Part shown: in pieces, positions 35,825 through 46,059 of the stretch
How positions within the stretch are numbered: the stretch's first letter is position 1
Layout: the number at the start of each line of letters is the position of its first letter
DNA from: Chloroflexota bacterium
GTDB taxonomy: Bacteria > Chloroflexota > Anaerolineae > Anaerolineales > Villigracilaceae
Reading direction: 5' to 3'
Assembly (NCBI GenBank): GCA_013388855.1
Contig: JACAEM010000033.1
Coordinates: forward strand, 62,001 to 126,000
Length of the DNA: 64,000 nt
Notes under the pieces: generated by a model
Told to the model about the DNA's origin: nothing
Databases searched by the model: none
What the model saw: the letters and a program-made list of their open reading frames with translations, nothing else
Translations under genes and position numbers: made by a program

Positions 35825-38170
35825 TTACTTTCCCAACGCTTCTTTCACCGCCGCATAGACATCCACAATTCCATAGCCGTATGCAGCGTTCGGGGAATCG
35901 CCGTCAAAGCAGCCCAAAGACATGCTTCCGGTATACGGCTGCGCCGTCTCGATCAGGATCTGTTCCGTGCGTTCGATATCGCCGATGAGACCCGGATCGG
36001 CAGACCAGAGCAACGCCACCGCGCCCGTGACGTGTGGTCCCGCCATGGAGGTACCTTGATTCGGTCCGTACAATCCGCCCGGCAGGGACGAATAAATATC
36101 CACGCCCGGCGCGACGATGTCCGGCTTCATACGCCCGGAGCCATCTGCCACGACCGGCCCGCGGCTGCTGAACTCCGCCATATCCCCAAACCGGTTCACC
36201 GCCCCGACTGAAAAGACCGAGTCATACAATGACAACGGCGCGTTGACCGTACTGCAATTCGGACCATCGTTCCCCGCGGATGCGACCACGAAGATCCCGG
36301 CATCGCGCAGATTGTTCGCCGCGGCGAGCAGTGCGTTCGGGTCACAGCCTTCGATCTCAGGGCAACCCCAGGAATTATTCAGAACATCAGCGGCGCGCGC
36401 CGGGTCGCCATCGATGAATGGGTCGCCTCCCTGCGGGAATGGCGCCAGCATGAATTGCAAACAGTCGAGATACAACGCCGGGTTGCCCAGGTTGCGGGTC
36501 AAATTGGAACAGGCAAACCACGTCGCGCCGGGAGCAATGCCAATACCGTTCTTCCCAAGGATCGTTCCCAGCGTATGCGTGCCGTGCCCGCCCTTGTCAT
36601 ATGGCGAGGAGGTGCCGTTCCATGGGTCGAACCAGTTATACTCATCTCCCTCGGTTTTGCCGCGATAGCTGTCGCGCAGTTCGGGATGATTCACATCCAC
36701 ACCGCTGTCCGATTGACCGATCACGATGCCCTCACCGCGCACGCCGAACTCCTCCCATACTCTGTCTGCGCCGATCATTGTCACGTTCCATTGCACCTCG
36801 CTGGGAACGGACTCGGAGACAAACGTCATCGCCGGGGATTCGACCGGTTCCGCGGGACGCAGGCGCGGGCTGGGGATGACGCGATCCACCTCGGAGCGGG
36901 TCAGCAGGTACAAACGGATCAGAGTCCCGCCGCGCACTTCCATCGCGTTGACGAGATAATACGGGGTGTACTCCACGCCAGCCATATCGAACGTCTTGCG
37001 CAGTCCGGCTTGCGTTTCATTAGCATGGTCGGTGAGCGTTTCATACACCGCGGCGCGGCGTGCATCGATATCCTCAATCTGGCGTACAGCCGAAAGATCC
37101 GCCTGGTCTTTCAGGATGATAAAGAGCCGGTCGCCGTAAAAACCGCGATTGCCGGTCGTGAAATACAGGGCGATGACGACCAGCCACATCGCGACCGCGC
37201 CCACAATCCCGGGCAACCGCCTCCCTCCAGACCCGCCGCCTGATCCCGTTTTCAAGACCACTGCGATCAACCCAACGACTACCCCAAGCCCGACGGCAAA
37301 CACGCCCGCTCGCGTCGCTAGGGGAGAGATGTCGCCCAGCACGATTGTGAACTCTGTCGGGTCAAAAAACATCAATCCCACCCCGGCAAGCAGACCCGTG
37401 AGAAGTGCGCCCGCGAAACGGGAAGGCAAAACCGCCGAGATTCCAAATGCAAACGCCGGCAGAACCGCCATCAAAACCAGCTGCGAGCCATCATAACCAA
37501 CGGCCGAGCCCAGCAAGGAAAGAAGTGCGCCAATACCCAACGCATCGAGAAATTTGTTGTCTGTGGTAGTTGCCATCAAGGTCGAAGCGAGCCATCCAAG
37601 CGACAGTCCCGCCAGCAGGTTGAGGAGCGCATCGACCGGCGAACCCAGCGCCCCGAAAACGGCGAACGGAGCCGCGCCGAACGCGGCGAGCAGGAACGCC
37701 AGAGGGAGATTATCCGATTTGAAATCGAACTTGATCTTTCGGGTTACAGTGATGATGAGCGCTGTGATCAAACAAAGCAGGATTTGCGCAATGGAACCGA
37801 GCTGGTCGCGGTTGGGTCCGAGGAGAAAAAACAACAGGGCGGGGAAAGCCATCAACGCCGCTATCAACCACCCGTTGTAAACCGGTTTGAAGCGTTCGTC
37901 TTTGGTGAAATACCACATCGCCGCTACCATGACCGAGACGGTCAACCCCTGCAATACCAGCCCAATCGGTCCCGACCAACCAAGACCTGCCAGGCTCCCG
38001 GATACAAGGGCGATCTGCCCCGTGTACCACAGGGCAAAATGATAGAGGAACATGCAAACCGGCATCGGCAGAGCAAGCAACAGGAACAAGACCAACGCCC
38101 CTGTCGAGCGGCTCTTGGGTTCCGATGCGGACGGAATGGGTTGAACATGGTCGTGTTGTGGTTCCATCAT
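35825..38170 (-). CDS. Integral-membrane subtilisin-like serine protease (S8)
   Basis: This 781-residue protein has about eleven hydrophobic helices in its first 345 residues, then an I9-like propeptide (about 350-450; LFIILKDQADLSAVRQIED). The S8 catalytic domain (about 470-770) has Asp near 488 in SDSGVDVNHPELRD, His near 530 in GGHGTHTLGTILG, an oxyanion Asn in NNSWGCP and Ser near 706 in GTSMAGPHVTGA. Paired Cys residues in the catalytic domain suggest disulfides outside the cell. The start is a pair of ATGs six bases after AAGGAG; the 48 earlier in-frame codons overlap the hydrolase gene and are spurious. It is the last gene of a three-gene set with a hydrolase and a YczE-type protein. 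Confidence 0.88.
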   Translation of the reverse strand: MMEPQHDHVQPIPSASEPKSRSTGALVLFLLLALPMPVCMFLYHFALWYTGQIALVSGSLAGLGWSGPIGLVLQGLTVSVMVAAMWYFTKDERFKPVYNGWLIAALMAFPALLFFLLGPNRDQLGSIAQILLCLITALIITVTRKIKFDFKSDNLPLAFLLAAFGAAPFAVFGALGSPVDALLNLLAGLSLGWLASTLMATTTDNKFLDALGIGALLSLLGSAVGYDGSQLVLMAVLPAFAFGISAVLPSRFAGALLTGLLAGVGLMFFDPTEFTIVLGDISPLATRAGVFAVGLGVVVGLIAVVLKTGSGGGSGGRRLPGIVGAVAMWLVVIALYFTTGNRGFYGDRLFIILKDQADLSAVRQIEDIDARRAAVYETLTDHANETQAGLRKTFDMAGVEYTPYYLVNAMEVRGGTLIRLYLLTRSEVDRVIPSPRLRPAEPVESPAMTFVSESVPSEVQWNVTMIGADRVWEEFGVRGEGIVIGQSDSGVDVNHPELRDSYRGKTEGDEYNWFDPWNGTSSPYDKGGHGTHTLGTILGKNGIGIAPGATWFACSNLTRNLGNPALYLDCLQFMLAPFPQGGDPFIDGDPARAADVLNNSWGCPEIEGCDPNALLAAANNLRDAGIFVVASAGNDGPNCSTVNAPLSLYDSVFSVGAVNRFGDMAEFSSRGPVVADGSGRMKPDIVAPGVDIYSSLPGGLYGPNQGTSMAGPHVTGAVALLWSADPGLIGDIERTEQILIETAQPYTGSMSLGCFDGDSPNAAYGYGIVDVYAAVKEALGK

Positions 38171-38183
38171 GATGTTCTCCTTT

Positions 38184-39095
38184 TTACTGCGCGAGCAAAT
38201 ACTTGTCGAAAAACTCCGAAACGCGTTCCTCGAATTCCGCCGCGCGGTCTTTATCGAATCCCACATGACCCAGCGCAGGGTCAAACCACAATTCCTTTGG
38301 CTTACCTGCCGCATCGTAGAGGCGTTGACCGCTCTCCGCCGAGATGACCACGTCCGCGCCGCCCTGCATCAGAAACACCGGGCGCGGACTGATTTGTTTT
38401 ATCCACTGGGTGGCATCGATATCCTCGGTCTTGAATCCGGTCTCACGCTCCGCCCAGAAGACAATCAGCGGTGCGAACGGGAAGGCAGGCAGGTCGGTAA
38501 AATAAGTGACGCTGGTCTCCACCGTATCGTTCAGGGACGAAAACGCGCTGTCCGCCACAACCGCCTTGATATTCGGATTCCGCGCCGCATACTGGATGGC
38601 AAGCATCCCTCCGTAGGAATTGCCAAGAATACCGATCCGCTCCGGATCGATGTCCTGCCGCGTGAGCAGGTACTGATACCACGCCTCCATATCATCGACC
38701 TCGTACATGCCAAAAGTGATCAATTCCCCTTCACTGTGATCGTGCGCACGGACAGTCGTCAGCAGGATGCCATATCCGTGCCGATACATCATCCCGGCTT
38801 CGTTGAGCAATTCCTCCCGGTCCGATTTGTAGCCGTGCTGCATGAGGATGACCGCGCCGTTCTGCGACGGCACGAACCATCCGACCAGTTTCGTCCTATC
38901 TGCGGAGAGAACCTCTACATCCTCATAGATCATGTTGAAGTCTGCAGGACTTTTCTCAGGCAGGTTGCGCGTCTCCATCGGCGCGGTAATCAATTTATGC
39001 GCTTCATTCTTCGTGACGGTCAGGACTCCGATTGCGGCGACCAGCAACACACCGACAATCACAGCAATGACAACCTTGAAACCCTTTTTCATCAA
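38184..39095 (-). CDS. Alpha/beta hydrolase, membrane-anchored
   Basis: This 303-residue protein has an N-terminal anchor (about 6-27) and an alpha/beta hydrolase domain. The nucleophile elbow is GNSYGGMLAIQYA (Ser near 158), the acid is in GGADVVISAESGQRL (Asp near 246) and the His is in LGHVGFDKDRAAEF (near 275). The oxyanion-side motif LMQHGYKSDREEL fits the S9-like/serine aminopeptidase group of esterases and peptidases. The catalytic part would face outward. It is 13 bases upstream of the membrane subtilase and 15 bases downstream of the YczE-type gene, so the three are probably one operon. The name cannot be narrowed further. Confidence 0.82.
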   Translation of the reverse strand: MMKKGFKVVIAVIVGVLLVAAIGVLTVTKNEAHKLITAPMETRNLPEKSPADFNMIYEDVEVLSADRTKLVGWFVPSQNGAVILMQHGYKSDREELLNEAGMMYRHGYGILLTTVRAHDHSEGELITFGMYEVDDMEAWYQYLLTRQDIDPERIGILGNSYGGMLAIQYAARNPNIKAVVADSAFSSLNDTVETSVTYFTDLPAFPFAPLIVFWAERETGFKTEDIDATQWIKQISPRPVFLMQGGADVVISAESGQRLYDAAGKPKELWFDPALGHVGFDKDRAAEFEERVSEFFDKYLLAQ

Positions 39096-39110
39096 GCCTC
39101 ACTCTACTTT

Positions 39111-39755
39111 CTAATCCGTCGCCGCTTCCACGATTTCCGTTTCAGGCTTATGCGGCTTCACACGGAACAATTTGAAACTCCACTGCACGGCGGGACCGAT
39201 CAATAACGCAAAGATGACCGTTCCCGCCCCGAGCGGACCGCCGAGGAGCCATCCCACCGCCACAACAATGACTTCGATGATGGCACGTCCCAAGCGGATG
39301 CTGATATTGGTGGTGCGATGAAACGCCAGCATCAAACTGTCACGCGGACCGGCTCCCGCGTCCACGCCAATATAAATGGCACTGGCAATGCCCATCATAA
39401 AAATCGATGCAAGCAACATCGCGCCTTGTACTGGAAGGTTACTTTTCACAGAGGGGATCATTCCCAAAAACAAATCCTCCCATAGCCCGATGAACAAAAT
39501 ATTCGAAAGCGTTCCCCAACCCGCTTTCTCGCGCAGGGCCAGCGCGCCCAACAGGACGACGAAGCCAACGAGTATGCTCATCCTGCCAGGCGTGATCCCC
39601 GTCAGCCCAGAGATCGCCACTTCCAGCACCGCCCAGGGACTCGTCCCAAGATTGGAGCGGATCATGGTCGCAATGGAAAGCCCGAACAGGGCAAATCCGA
39701 TCTGGATGACGAAAAAATCGCGCGGAAAGGTCTTCCAAACAATGGGTTTCAGCAT
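39111..39755 (-). CDS. YczE/YitT-like multi-pass membrane protein
   Basis: This 214-residue protein has about five hydrophobic helices and the pattern of the YczE/YyaS family: FGLSIATMIRSNLGTSPWAVLEVAISGLTGITPGRMSILVG, GVDAGAGPRDSLMLAF and GWLLGGPLGAGTVIFALLIGPAVQW. The family is of unknown function, though some members sit next to antibiotic or peptide systems. It is the first gene of the set that continues with the alpha/beta hydrolase and the subtilase. A family A repeat precedes it. Its C-terminus is charged and cytoplasmic. Confidence 0.82.
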   Translation of the reverse strand: MLKPIVWKTFPRDFFVIQIGFALFGLSIATMIRSNLGTSPWAVLEVAISGLTGITPGRMSILVGFVVLLGALALREKAGWGTLSNILFIGLWEDLFLGMIPSVKSNLPVQGAMLLASIFMMGIASAIYIGVDAGAGPRDSLMLAFHRTTNISIRLGRAIIEVIVVAVGWLLGGPLGAGTVIFALLIGPAVQWSFKLFRVKPHKPETEIVEAATD

Positions 39756-39774
39756 TCAGTCTCCTATAAATAAA

Positions 39775-39862
39775 TGGCATTGCGAGGGAACATAACAAAC
39801 GAAGCAATCTCTTCATGACAGGAAGATTACTTCGCCTGGGCTACGTTCGGGCTCGCAACACT
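39775..39862. repeat. Palindromic intergenic repeat, family A (copy 4, degenerate)
   Basis: TGGCATTGCGAG (39775-39786) and GCTCGCAACACT (39851-39862) are diverged outer arms. The inner CGAAGCAATCTC and GAAGATTACTTCG match copy 3. A further small hairpin CCTGCGT-GCAA-ACGCAGG follows before the next gene. Confidence 0.62.
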
Positions 39863-39922
39863 TGCGCCTGCGTGCAAACGCAGGTGTGACGAAGAGTCTA
39901 TCACCCATGATAAACTTGCGCC

Positions 39923-40378
39923 ATGCCACAAATCATTGAAATCCACAAAGATCATTTCACCATCAGCACCGACCCGGCGCGGCTCGACATGGACGCCATT
40001 TGCGATTTTCTCACCCGCGCCTACTGGGCAAAGGGACGTCCACGCGAACGCACCGAACGCGCCTTTGCCAACTCGCTGGTCTTTGGCGTTTACGACGGCG
40101 CAAAGCAAATCGGCATGGCGCGCATCATCAGCGATTATGCCATCTTCGCCTACCTCTGCGATGTCTTCATCCACGAAGACCACCGCGCGCACGGGCTCGG
40201 CAAATGGCTCATGGAAACCATAATGAACCACCCCGACCTGCAAGGGCTGCGCCGCTGGACTCTCGCCACGAGCGATGCGCACGGGCTCTATCGCCAATTT
40301 GGATGGAAACCCATCGGCAACCCTGACAACTGGATGGAAATCTTCCGTCCGTTTCCCGGCGAGAGGTCCGATTCATGA
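39923..40378 (+). CDS. GNAT-family N-acetyltransferase
   Basis: This 151-residue single-domain acetyltransferase has the acetyl-CoA loop at VFIHEDHRAHGLGKWLMETIM and the C-terminal ATSDAHGLYRQFGWKPIGNPDNWMEIF typical of a small GNAT group. Its N-terminal part has IARIISDYAIFAYLCD-like strands. The stop overlaps the start of rlmI in an ATGA arrangement, so the two are translationally coupled. That context hints at, but does not prove, a role near translation. The acceptor is unknown. Confidence 0.85.
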   Translation: MPQIIEIHKDHFTISTDPARLDMDAICDFLTRAYWAKGRPRERTERAFANSLVFGVYDGAKQIGMARIISDYAIFAYLCDVFIHEDHRAHGLGKWLMETIMNHPDLQGLRRWTLATSDAHGLYRQFGWKPIGNPDNWMEIFRPFPGERSDS

Positions 40379-41577
40379 ACATACTCCTCAAAGCCGGACG
40401 GGAAAAGAGTCTGCTTCGCCGCCACCCGTGGATCTTCTCCGGCGCGATTCAACCTTTGGATGATGAACCCGCTTCCGGCGCGACCGTGGACCTGCTCTCG
40501 TTTAATAAGCAGTTCCTCGCCCGGGCATCCTACTCGCCGTCATCCCAGATCCGTGCGCGGGTGTGGACGTTTGAGGATGAACCGATTGACAAGGAATTCT
40601 TTCGACAAAAGATACGAGCCGCAATTGCCATGCGTTCCACGTTCCAGGTTTCAGGTTTCTCGGATGCCGTCCGACTGATCTACGCCGAGTCCGATGGCAT
40701 TCCCGGACTCATCGTTGACCGCTACGGTGATATGCTTGTTCTGCAATCGCTCACCGCCGGAAGCGAATACTGGAAGGAAACCTTCGCCGACCTGTTGCTC
40801 GAAGAAACCGGATGCTCCACCATCTACGAGCGCTCCGATGCCGATGTGCGTGAACTCGAAGGACTAAAACCCAATTCCGGCTTACTGCGCGGCGATAACC
40901 CCCAATTATCGCAAGGCATCCCTGCGGGGCCAATCACCATTCACGAACACGCTCTCAAATTCAACGTTAACTTCGCATCCGGTCACAAAACCGGCTTCTA
41001 CCTCGATCAGCGATTGAACCGGCTGCGCGTCCGCGAACTGGCAAAAGACAAGGATGTGTTGGATTGTTTTTGCTACACAGGCGGATTCTCCGTCAACGCG
41101 CTGGCAGGCGGGGCGAAATCTGTGTTGTCGGTCGATTCGTCGGCAGACGCGCTGGAACTCTGCAAAGAAAATATCGCGCTCAATCACCTCCCCTCTGAAA
41201 AACACACCGTCCTCGAAGGCGACGTTTTCCAACTCCTGCGAAAATTCCGCGATGAGAACCGTTCCTTCGATATGATCGTCCTCGACCCGCCGAAGTTCGC
41301 TCCCACTGCCATGCACGCCAAGAAAGCCACGCGCGCCTACAAGGATATCAACCTGTTGGCGTTCAAACTTTTACGGTCAAACGGAATCCTTGTCACATTT
41401 TCATGCTCGGGCGGAGTCGATGAGGCATTGTTCCAGAAAATTATAGCGGGAGCAGCCTTGGATGCAGGTGTCGACGCGCAGATTGTCGAGCATTTGGCAC
41501 AGGCCCCCGATCATCCCGTCTCGTTGCATTTCCCCGAAGGCGCGTATCTGAAGGGGTTGGTTTGCGTCAAACGGTAG
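40375..41577 (+). CDS. rlmI: Class I SAM-dependent rRNA methyltransferase RlmI-like
   Basis: This 400-residue protein has the RlmI layout. An N-terminal PUA domain (about 1-75; LKAGREKSLLRRHPWIFSGAIQ) is followed by a middle EEHEC-like domain (YAESDGIPGLIVDRYGDMLV) and a C-terminal Rossmann methyltransferase with motif I LDCFCYTGGFSVNALAGGAKSVLSVD and motif IV VLDPPKFAPT. In Escherichia coli this enzyme methylates C1962 of 23S rRNA (m5C). Length is close to the 396 residues of E. coli RlmI. A relative of the same superfamily, lacking the PUA domain, lies at 60333-61235. Confidence 0.88.
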   Translation: MNILLKAGREKSLLRRHPWIFSGAIQPLDDEPASGATVDLLSFNKQFLARASYSPSSQIRARVWTFEDEPIDKEFFRQKIRAAIAMRSTFQVSGFSDAVRLIYAESDGIPGLIVDRYGDMLVLQSLTAGSEYWKETFADLLLEETGCSTIYERSDADVRELEGLKPNSGLLRGDNPQLSQGIPAGPITIHEHALKFNVNFASGHKTGFYLDQRLNRLRVRELAKDKDVLDCFCYTGGFSVNALAGGAKSVLSVDSSADALELCKENIALNHLPSEKHTVLEGDVFQLLRKFRDENRSFDMIVLDPPKFAPTAMHAKKATRAYKDINLLAFKLLRSNGILVTFSCSGGVDEALFQKIIAGAALDAGVDAQIVEHLAQAPDHPVSLHFPEGAYLKGLVCVKR

Positions 41578-41623
41578 TTTGTATCATCTGTTTGAGACAA
41601 GTCTCTTGCCGAGATAAAAGATA

Positions 41624-41649
41624 AGCCAACCTTTTGGGTCAGGTTGGCT
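41624..41649 (+). terminator. Hairpin after rlmI
   Basis: AGCCAACCT (41624-41632) pairs with AGGTTGGCT (41641-41649) around an eight-base loop. The T-run is weak. Confidence 0.55.
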
Positions 41650-41700
41650 GGCAAAATACAAATATGTTTTTGTATGGGATGCTCTTTTTCCTGATTTTGA

Positions 41701-41895
41701 TTATTTATCATCTCCCAGTGATGCAATCGCCCTCAACAGACCAAACACCAGCACACCGAGTTTCATCCCTTCGCCAGCGGTGAGGGCAGTGCCGGTCTCG
41801 TTCTTTTCTGCGCGGCGGTTGAGCAGCATCGCCGCGACCAATCCGGTGAAAGCGCCGATGAGAGCGCCGATCAATAGTGTTTTGCGTTTATCCAT
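41701..41895 (-). CDS. Small YtxH-like membrane protein
   Basis: This 64-residue protein starts with the basic stretch MDKRKT and one membrane helix (about 6-25; LLIGALIGAFTGLVAAMLL), then RRAEKNETG and a second, weaker hydrophobic stretch (about 42-58). The beginning resembles YtxH-type proteins, in which a glycine-rich helix anchors a short cytoplasmic tail. It is the second of two small membrane-protein genes on the minus strand, 15 bases after its neighbour. No function is known. Confidence 0.65.
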   Translation of the reverse strand: MDKRKTLLIGALIGAFTGLVAAMLLNRRAEKNETGTALTAGEGMKLGVLVFGLLRAIASLGDDK

Positions 41896-41910
41896 GGTTC
41901 GATTCCTCTC

Positions 41911-42336
41911 TTATCGTTTCATCTTCTCGAAGAACGCATTGATGCCTGCCAGAATCCCATTGAGCTGCAAAACAGGCTTTACGATGGCATCCGCCGCGCG
42001 CCGGACGTAGCCCGCACCGATATGGACGTAGTCCTGCGCCATGCCGGTATAGGTTGGTGTGACGTTGAGGAGTTTCTTCATGAGGTAGACCATTCCTGTG
42101 AGGAGGACAAGGGAAAGCAGCAAGCCGACCATGACGGGAATGACGATCCAGATCGTGGAGATCGCCGCCCAACGCGCCACATCACCACCCTGGTTGAAGG
42201 TTGCAACGTTGACCAGCACGATCAACGCGACGATGGGAAGCGATGTCAACACCACAGGCAGGATAATCTGCCACACCACTTGTTTGCGGTATTTTCGATA
42301 GGATTCGTGAACAGGTTGGGGGATCGTGGCTTTCAT
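41911..42336 (-). CDS. Hypothetical membrane protein, two helices
   Basis: This 141-residue protein has a polar N-terminus (1-20) and two long hydrophobic segments (about 21-46 and 56-85). A soluble amphipathic C-terminal half (KKLLNVTPTYTGMAQDYVHIGAGYVRRAADAIVKPVLQLNGILAGINAFFEKMKR) follows. That half is helical with a positive end and could lie along the membrane. I recognise no family. It is followed after 15 bases by the YtxH-like gene. The two genes lie between rlmI and the end of the dcw cluster. Confidence 0.6.
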   Translation of the reverse strand: MKATIPQPVHESYRKYRKQVVWQIILPVVLTSLPIVALIVLVNVATFNQGGDVARWAAISTIWIVIPVMVGLLLSLVLLTGMVYLMKKLLNVTPTYTGMAQDYVHIGAGYVRRAADAIVKPVLQLNGILAGINAFFEKMKR

Positions 42337-42355
42337 GTTTTTATTTTAGCACAAG

Positions 42356-42432
42356 ACCCCCACCACCGCTAAAGCGGCACCTCCCCAAAAATACTACTGA
42401 AGTTCGTCATATTTGGGGGAGACTAGGAGGGG
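42356..42432. repeat. Palindromic repeat, family B (copy 1)
   Basis: A stretch CCCCCACCACCGCTAAAGCG-GCACCTCCCC is followed by a spacer and by GGGGGAGACTAGGAGGGG. The left half aligns base for base, apart from short gaps, with the left half of the element at 63157-63232. It lies between ftsZ and the small membrane genes; apart from a doubtful small ORF I see nothing else in the rest of the gap to the ftsZ stop. Confidence 0.62.
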
Positions 42433-42586
42433 TTTAAATGCACAGAGCGATTCGACATGCCTCGCCCAGGCACGCAGAACCGCTCCGGCAAAAGGGAACT
42501 GGACTTGACCGATTTCAATATCGCCTCGCAGGCTTGGGCAAACCAACCTGCCTTACGGGAAAACCTGCGGGACGGTTATTGGCAAA

Positions 42587-43747
<1,161 letters not shown>

Positions 43748-43865
43748 GACTACCTCCATCAAACATTGGGTCTTATGATACTTGGTTTCGATTCAATGGC
43801 ATAAAATTTTAAGGGTTATCCATCTGAGACCTAAAGGTTTTTGGAAACCTTCGGTCTGATTACAA

Positions 43866-45098
43866 CTACGGCAGGATACGTCCGATGATCTTTTTGACGA
43901 CACCAAAATCCATGCGTTTCTCTCCTTTCGAACGACGACTGCGTCCAACGCCGAGGTCGTTATCGTGCATCGAGAACACCCAGCGCAACAAGCCCACGCC
44001 TGTGGAATACGCCGGTGAGTTCAATCGATCCACCAGTCCGGTTAGGTTCTCGGGCTGCGCCGTGCGGACGGGTATGCCCAGCACGTCACTCGCCACCCGG
44101 CGAATGCCCGGCAACGCGGACGTGCCGCCGGTCAACACCATGCCCGCGGGCAGGAGACCGTCATAGCCGGAGCGTTTGATCTCCTGCAAGGTCAACGAGA
44201 AAATCTCTTCGACGCGCGCTTCGATGATATGCGACAGGTCCTTGCGGTTGATTTGCACGGGTCGATCTTCGCCGAACGGGCGGATCGAGAAATACTCCTC
44301 CGAACCGACCTCACTACGCACCGCGTAACCCTGCTGCTTCTTCACATCTTCGGCTTGTGCAAACGGCAGGCGTAATCCGTGCGCAATATCCTGCGTGATG
44401 TGATTGCCGCCGACCGCCAGCACCATCGTGTGCCACACATCGCCGTTGACGTAGATCGCCAGATCTGTCGTGCCGCCGCCAATATCGCAGACCGCCACCC
44501 CCATCTGGCGTTCCTGCTCGGTCAGCACCACTTCACCAGAAGCGAGCGGATTCAACACGAACTGCTGGATCTCCACGCCCGCCGCGCCGACACATTGACG
44601 CAAATTATCGACCGTCGCAGCGGAAGCGGTGATGATGTGCGCCTCCACTTCGAGACGATAGCCGTGCATCCCTTTTGGATTGCGGATGCCATCCTGACCG
44701 TCCACCGTAAAACCGCGCTGGATGACGTGGATGATCTCGCGGTCATAGGGAATTGCCACTGCGCGCGCCTGTTCGAGCGCATGGTCGATGTCATACTGCT
44801 CGATGACATTGCCGTTCACCGCCGCCGCGCCGCGGCTATTGACCGACGAAACATGTGCGCCCGCAATGCTCACCAACGCGGACGTGATCTCCAGCCCCGA
44901 CGTGGATTCCGCCTTCTTCACCGAACGCGTGATCGCTTGCGACGCCGCGGCGAGGTCCACGATAATGCCCTTCTTGATGCCCTCCGAGGGTTCGATACCC
45001 ACGCCAAGGATGCGGATGGATTGGTTATCCTCCACCCGCCCAACGAGCGTGCAGACTTTTGTCGTACCTACATCTATGCCGACAACGATTTCTTCCAT
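43866..45098 (-). CDS. ftsA: Cell division protein FtsA
   Basis: This 410-residue actin-like protein tethers FtsZ to the membrane. The phosphate-binding loops VGIDVGTTKVCTLVG (about 5-19) and AVCDIGGGTTDLAIY (about 200-215) and the adenosine motif VLTGGTSALPGI (about 332-343) are present, along with the 1C subdomain between them. The C-terminus GVVKKIIGRILP is a classic amphipathic membrane-targeting helix. The gene begins one base after the ftsQ stop. Confidence 0.95.
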   Translation of the reverse strand: MEEIVVGIDVGTTKVCTLVGRVEDNQSIRILGVGIEPSEGIKKGIIVDLAAASQAITRSVKKAESTSGLEITSALVSIAGAHVSSVNSRGAAAVNGNVIEQYDIDHALEQARAVAIPYDREIIHVIQRGFTVDGQDGIRNPKGMHGYRLEVEAHIITASAATVDNLRQCVGAAGVEIQQFVLNPLASGEVVLTEQERQMGVAVCDIGGGTTDLAIYVNGDVWHTMVLAVGGNHITQDIAHGLRLPFAQAEDVKKQQGYAVRSEVGSEEYFSIRPFGEDRPVQINRKDLSHIIEARVEEIFSLTLQEIKRSGYDGLLPAGMVLTGGTSALPGIRRVASDVLGIPVRTAQPENLTGLVDRLNSPAYSTGVGLLRWVFSMHDNDLGVGRSRRSKGEKRMDFGVVKKIIGRILP

Positions 45099-45099
45099 G

Positions 45100-46059
45100 T
45101 TACTGACTCATCCTGTAATAGGGTGCGGTCGGATAGGTCACATTGATCAACGCCGGGCGGATACCTCTCTGCGTCAGTGAATTGACCATCGCCTCGTACA
45201 CGCGCACCTTCAATTCGACATCGTTTGCCTTCGTACCAAAATAGACACGCCAGCCGCGCGGGTCATCCCAGCCAAATCCCATACCCGATTCATACAGGAT
45301 GGGGACGCCTGCCGGAGCGTGACCGGCCAGCCCCTTCAGCGACTGAACCATCTCCGTGGAAATGAACGGAGCCGGATTCATTGGGTCGGACGCGACGGCT
45401 CCCTCCACGGGTGGGGCAGTCAACGCCAGAACGGGAATCAACCCCGACAGTTCTCCTCGCGGCTTGAAGGCGACACCATCCTCTGCGATCCATGTATAGC
45501 CGCCTCCCTGCTCCCAGCGAATGATCGGCTGTCGTTCGGTCACGTGGACGGTAACCAGGTTCGGCAGGGAAACGCTCACGGTGACGGAGACAAGTTCCGG
45601 GTAGTTGAGGCGGAGGCGGGTCTCCAATTCTGCAGGCTTGATCAGAAAGATCGGTTGCCCCGCGACAGCCATCACCGAGTTGACATCCGCAGGCGATAGG
45701 ATTTGATTACCGGATACCTGCGCCTCGCCAACGCGAAAGGCGGGATGGTTAAACGCCAGGTAAATCGCGGCTCCGAGGATGGCGGCAAGGACGAAGGACA
45801 GGAAACGCCATCCGAACCGCGGGCGAGGGAGGTTGATCGAGCGCATGTCGGCGCGCGGCAGGTGCAAGGCGATATGGAAGCGGCGGCGCATGCTGCGCGT
45901 CGTTCTGCGCCTCGGTTGAATAGCGTCCTGCCGGGCGCGGGTTGTGATCGGAACGGACCGTATGGCTTCTTTTGCAGCGCGTTGCATACGCTTCGCGTGC
46001 TCCTGCTCGCGGCGCAGACGCACCAGCTCTGAACGGGTCAATTCCTTTTTCTCGTTCAT
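45100..46059 (-). CDS. ftsQ: Cell division protein FtsQ/DivIB
   Basis: This 319-residue bitopic protein has a long basic cytoplasmic N-terminus (about 1-80), one membrane helix (about 88-107; FLSFVLAAILGAAIYLAF) and an external POTRA domain (FRVGEAQVSGNQILSPADVNSVMAVAGQPIFLIKPAELETRL). The FtsQ beta domain follows with VTVHVTERQPIIRWEQGGGYTWIAEDGVAF. It scaffolds the divisome outside the membrane. Its ATGA start overlaps the ddl stop. The large charged N-terminus is unusual but not unknown. Confidence 0.9.
   Translation of the reverse strand: MNEKKELTRSELVRLRREQEHAKRMQRAAKEAIRSVPITTRARQDAIQPRRRTTRSMRRRFHIALHLPRADMRSINLPRPRFGWRFLSFVLAAILGAAIYLAFNHPAFRVGEAQVSGNQILSPADVNSVMAVAGQPIFLIKPAELETRLRLNYPELVSVTVSVSLPNLVTVHVTERQPIIRWEQGGGYTWIAEDGVAFKPRGELSGLIPVLALTAPPVEGAVASDPMNPAPFISTEMVQSLKGLAGHAPAGVPILYESGMGFGWDDPRGWRVYFGTKANDVELKVRVYEAMVNSLTQRGIRPALINVTYPTAPYYRMSQ

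Noticed and set aside
41511-41726. 71-codon minus-strand ORF at the end of rlmI
   Set aside because: It overlaps the rlmI 3' end and its terminator hairpin, and the peptide has no protein-like pattern.
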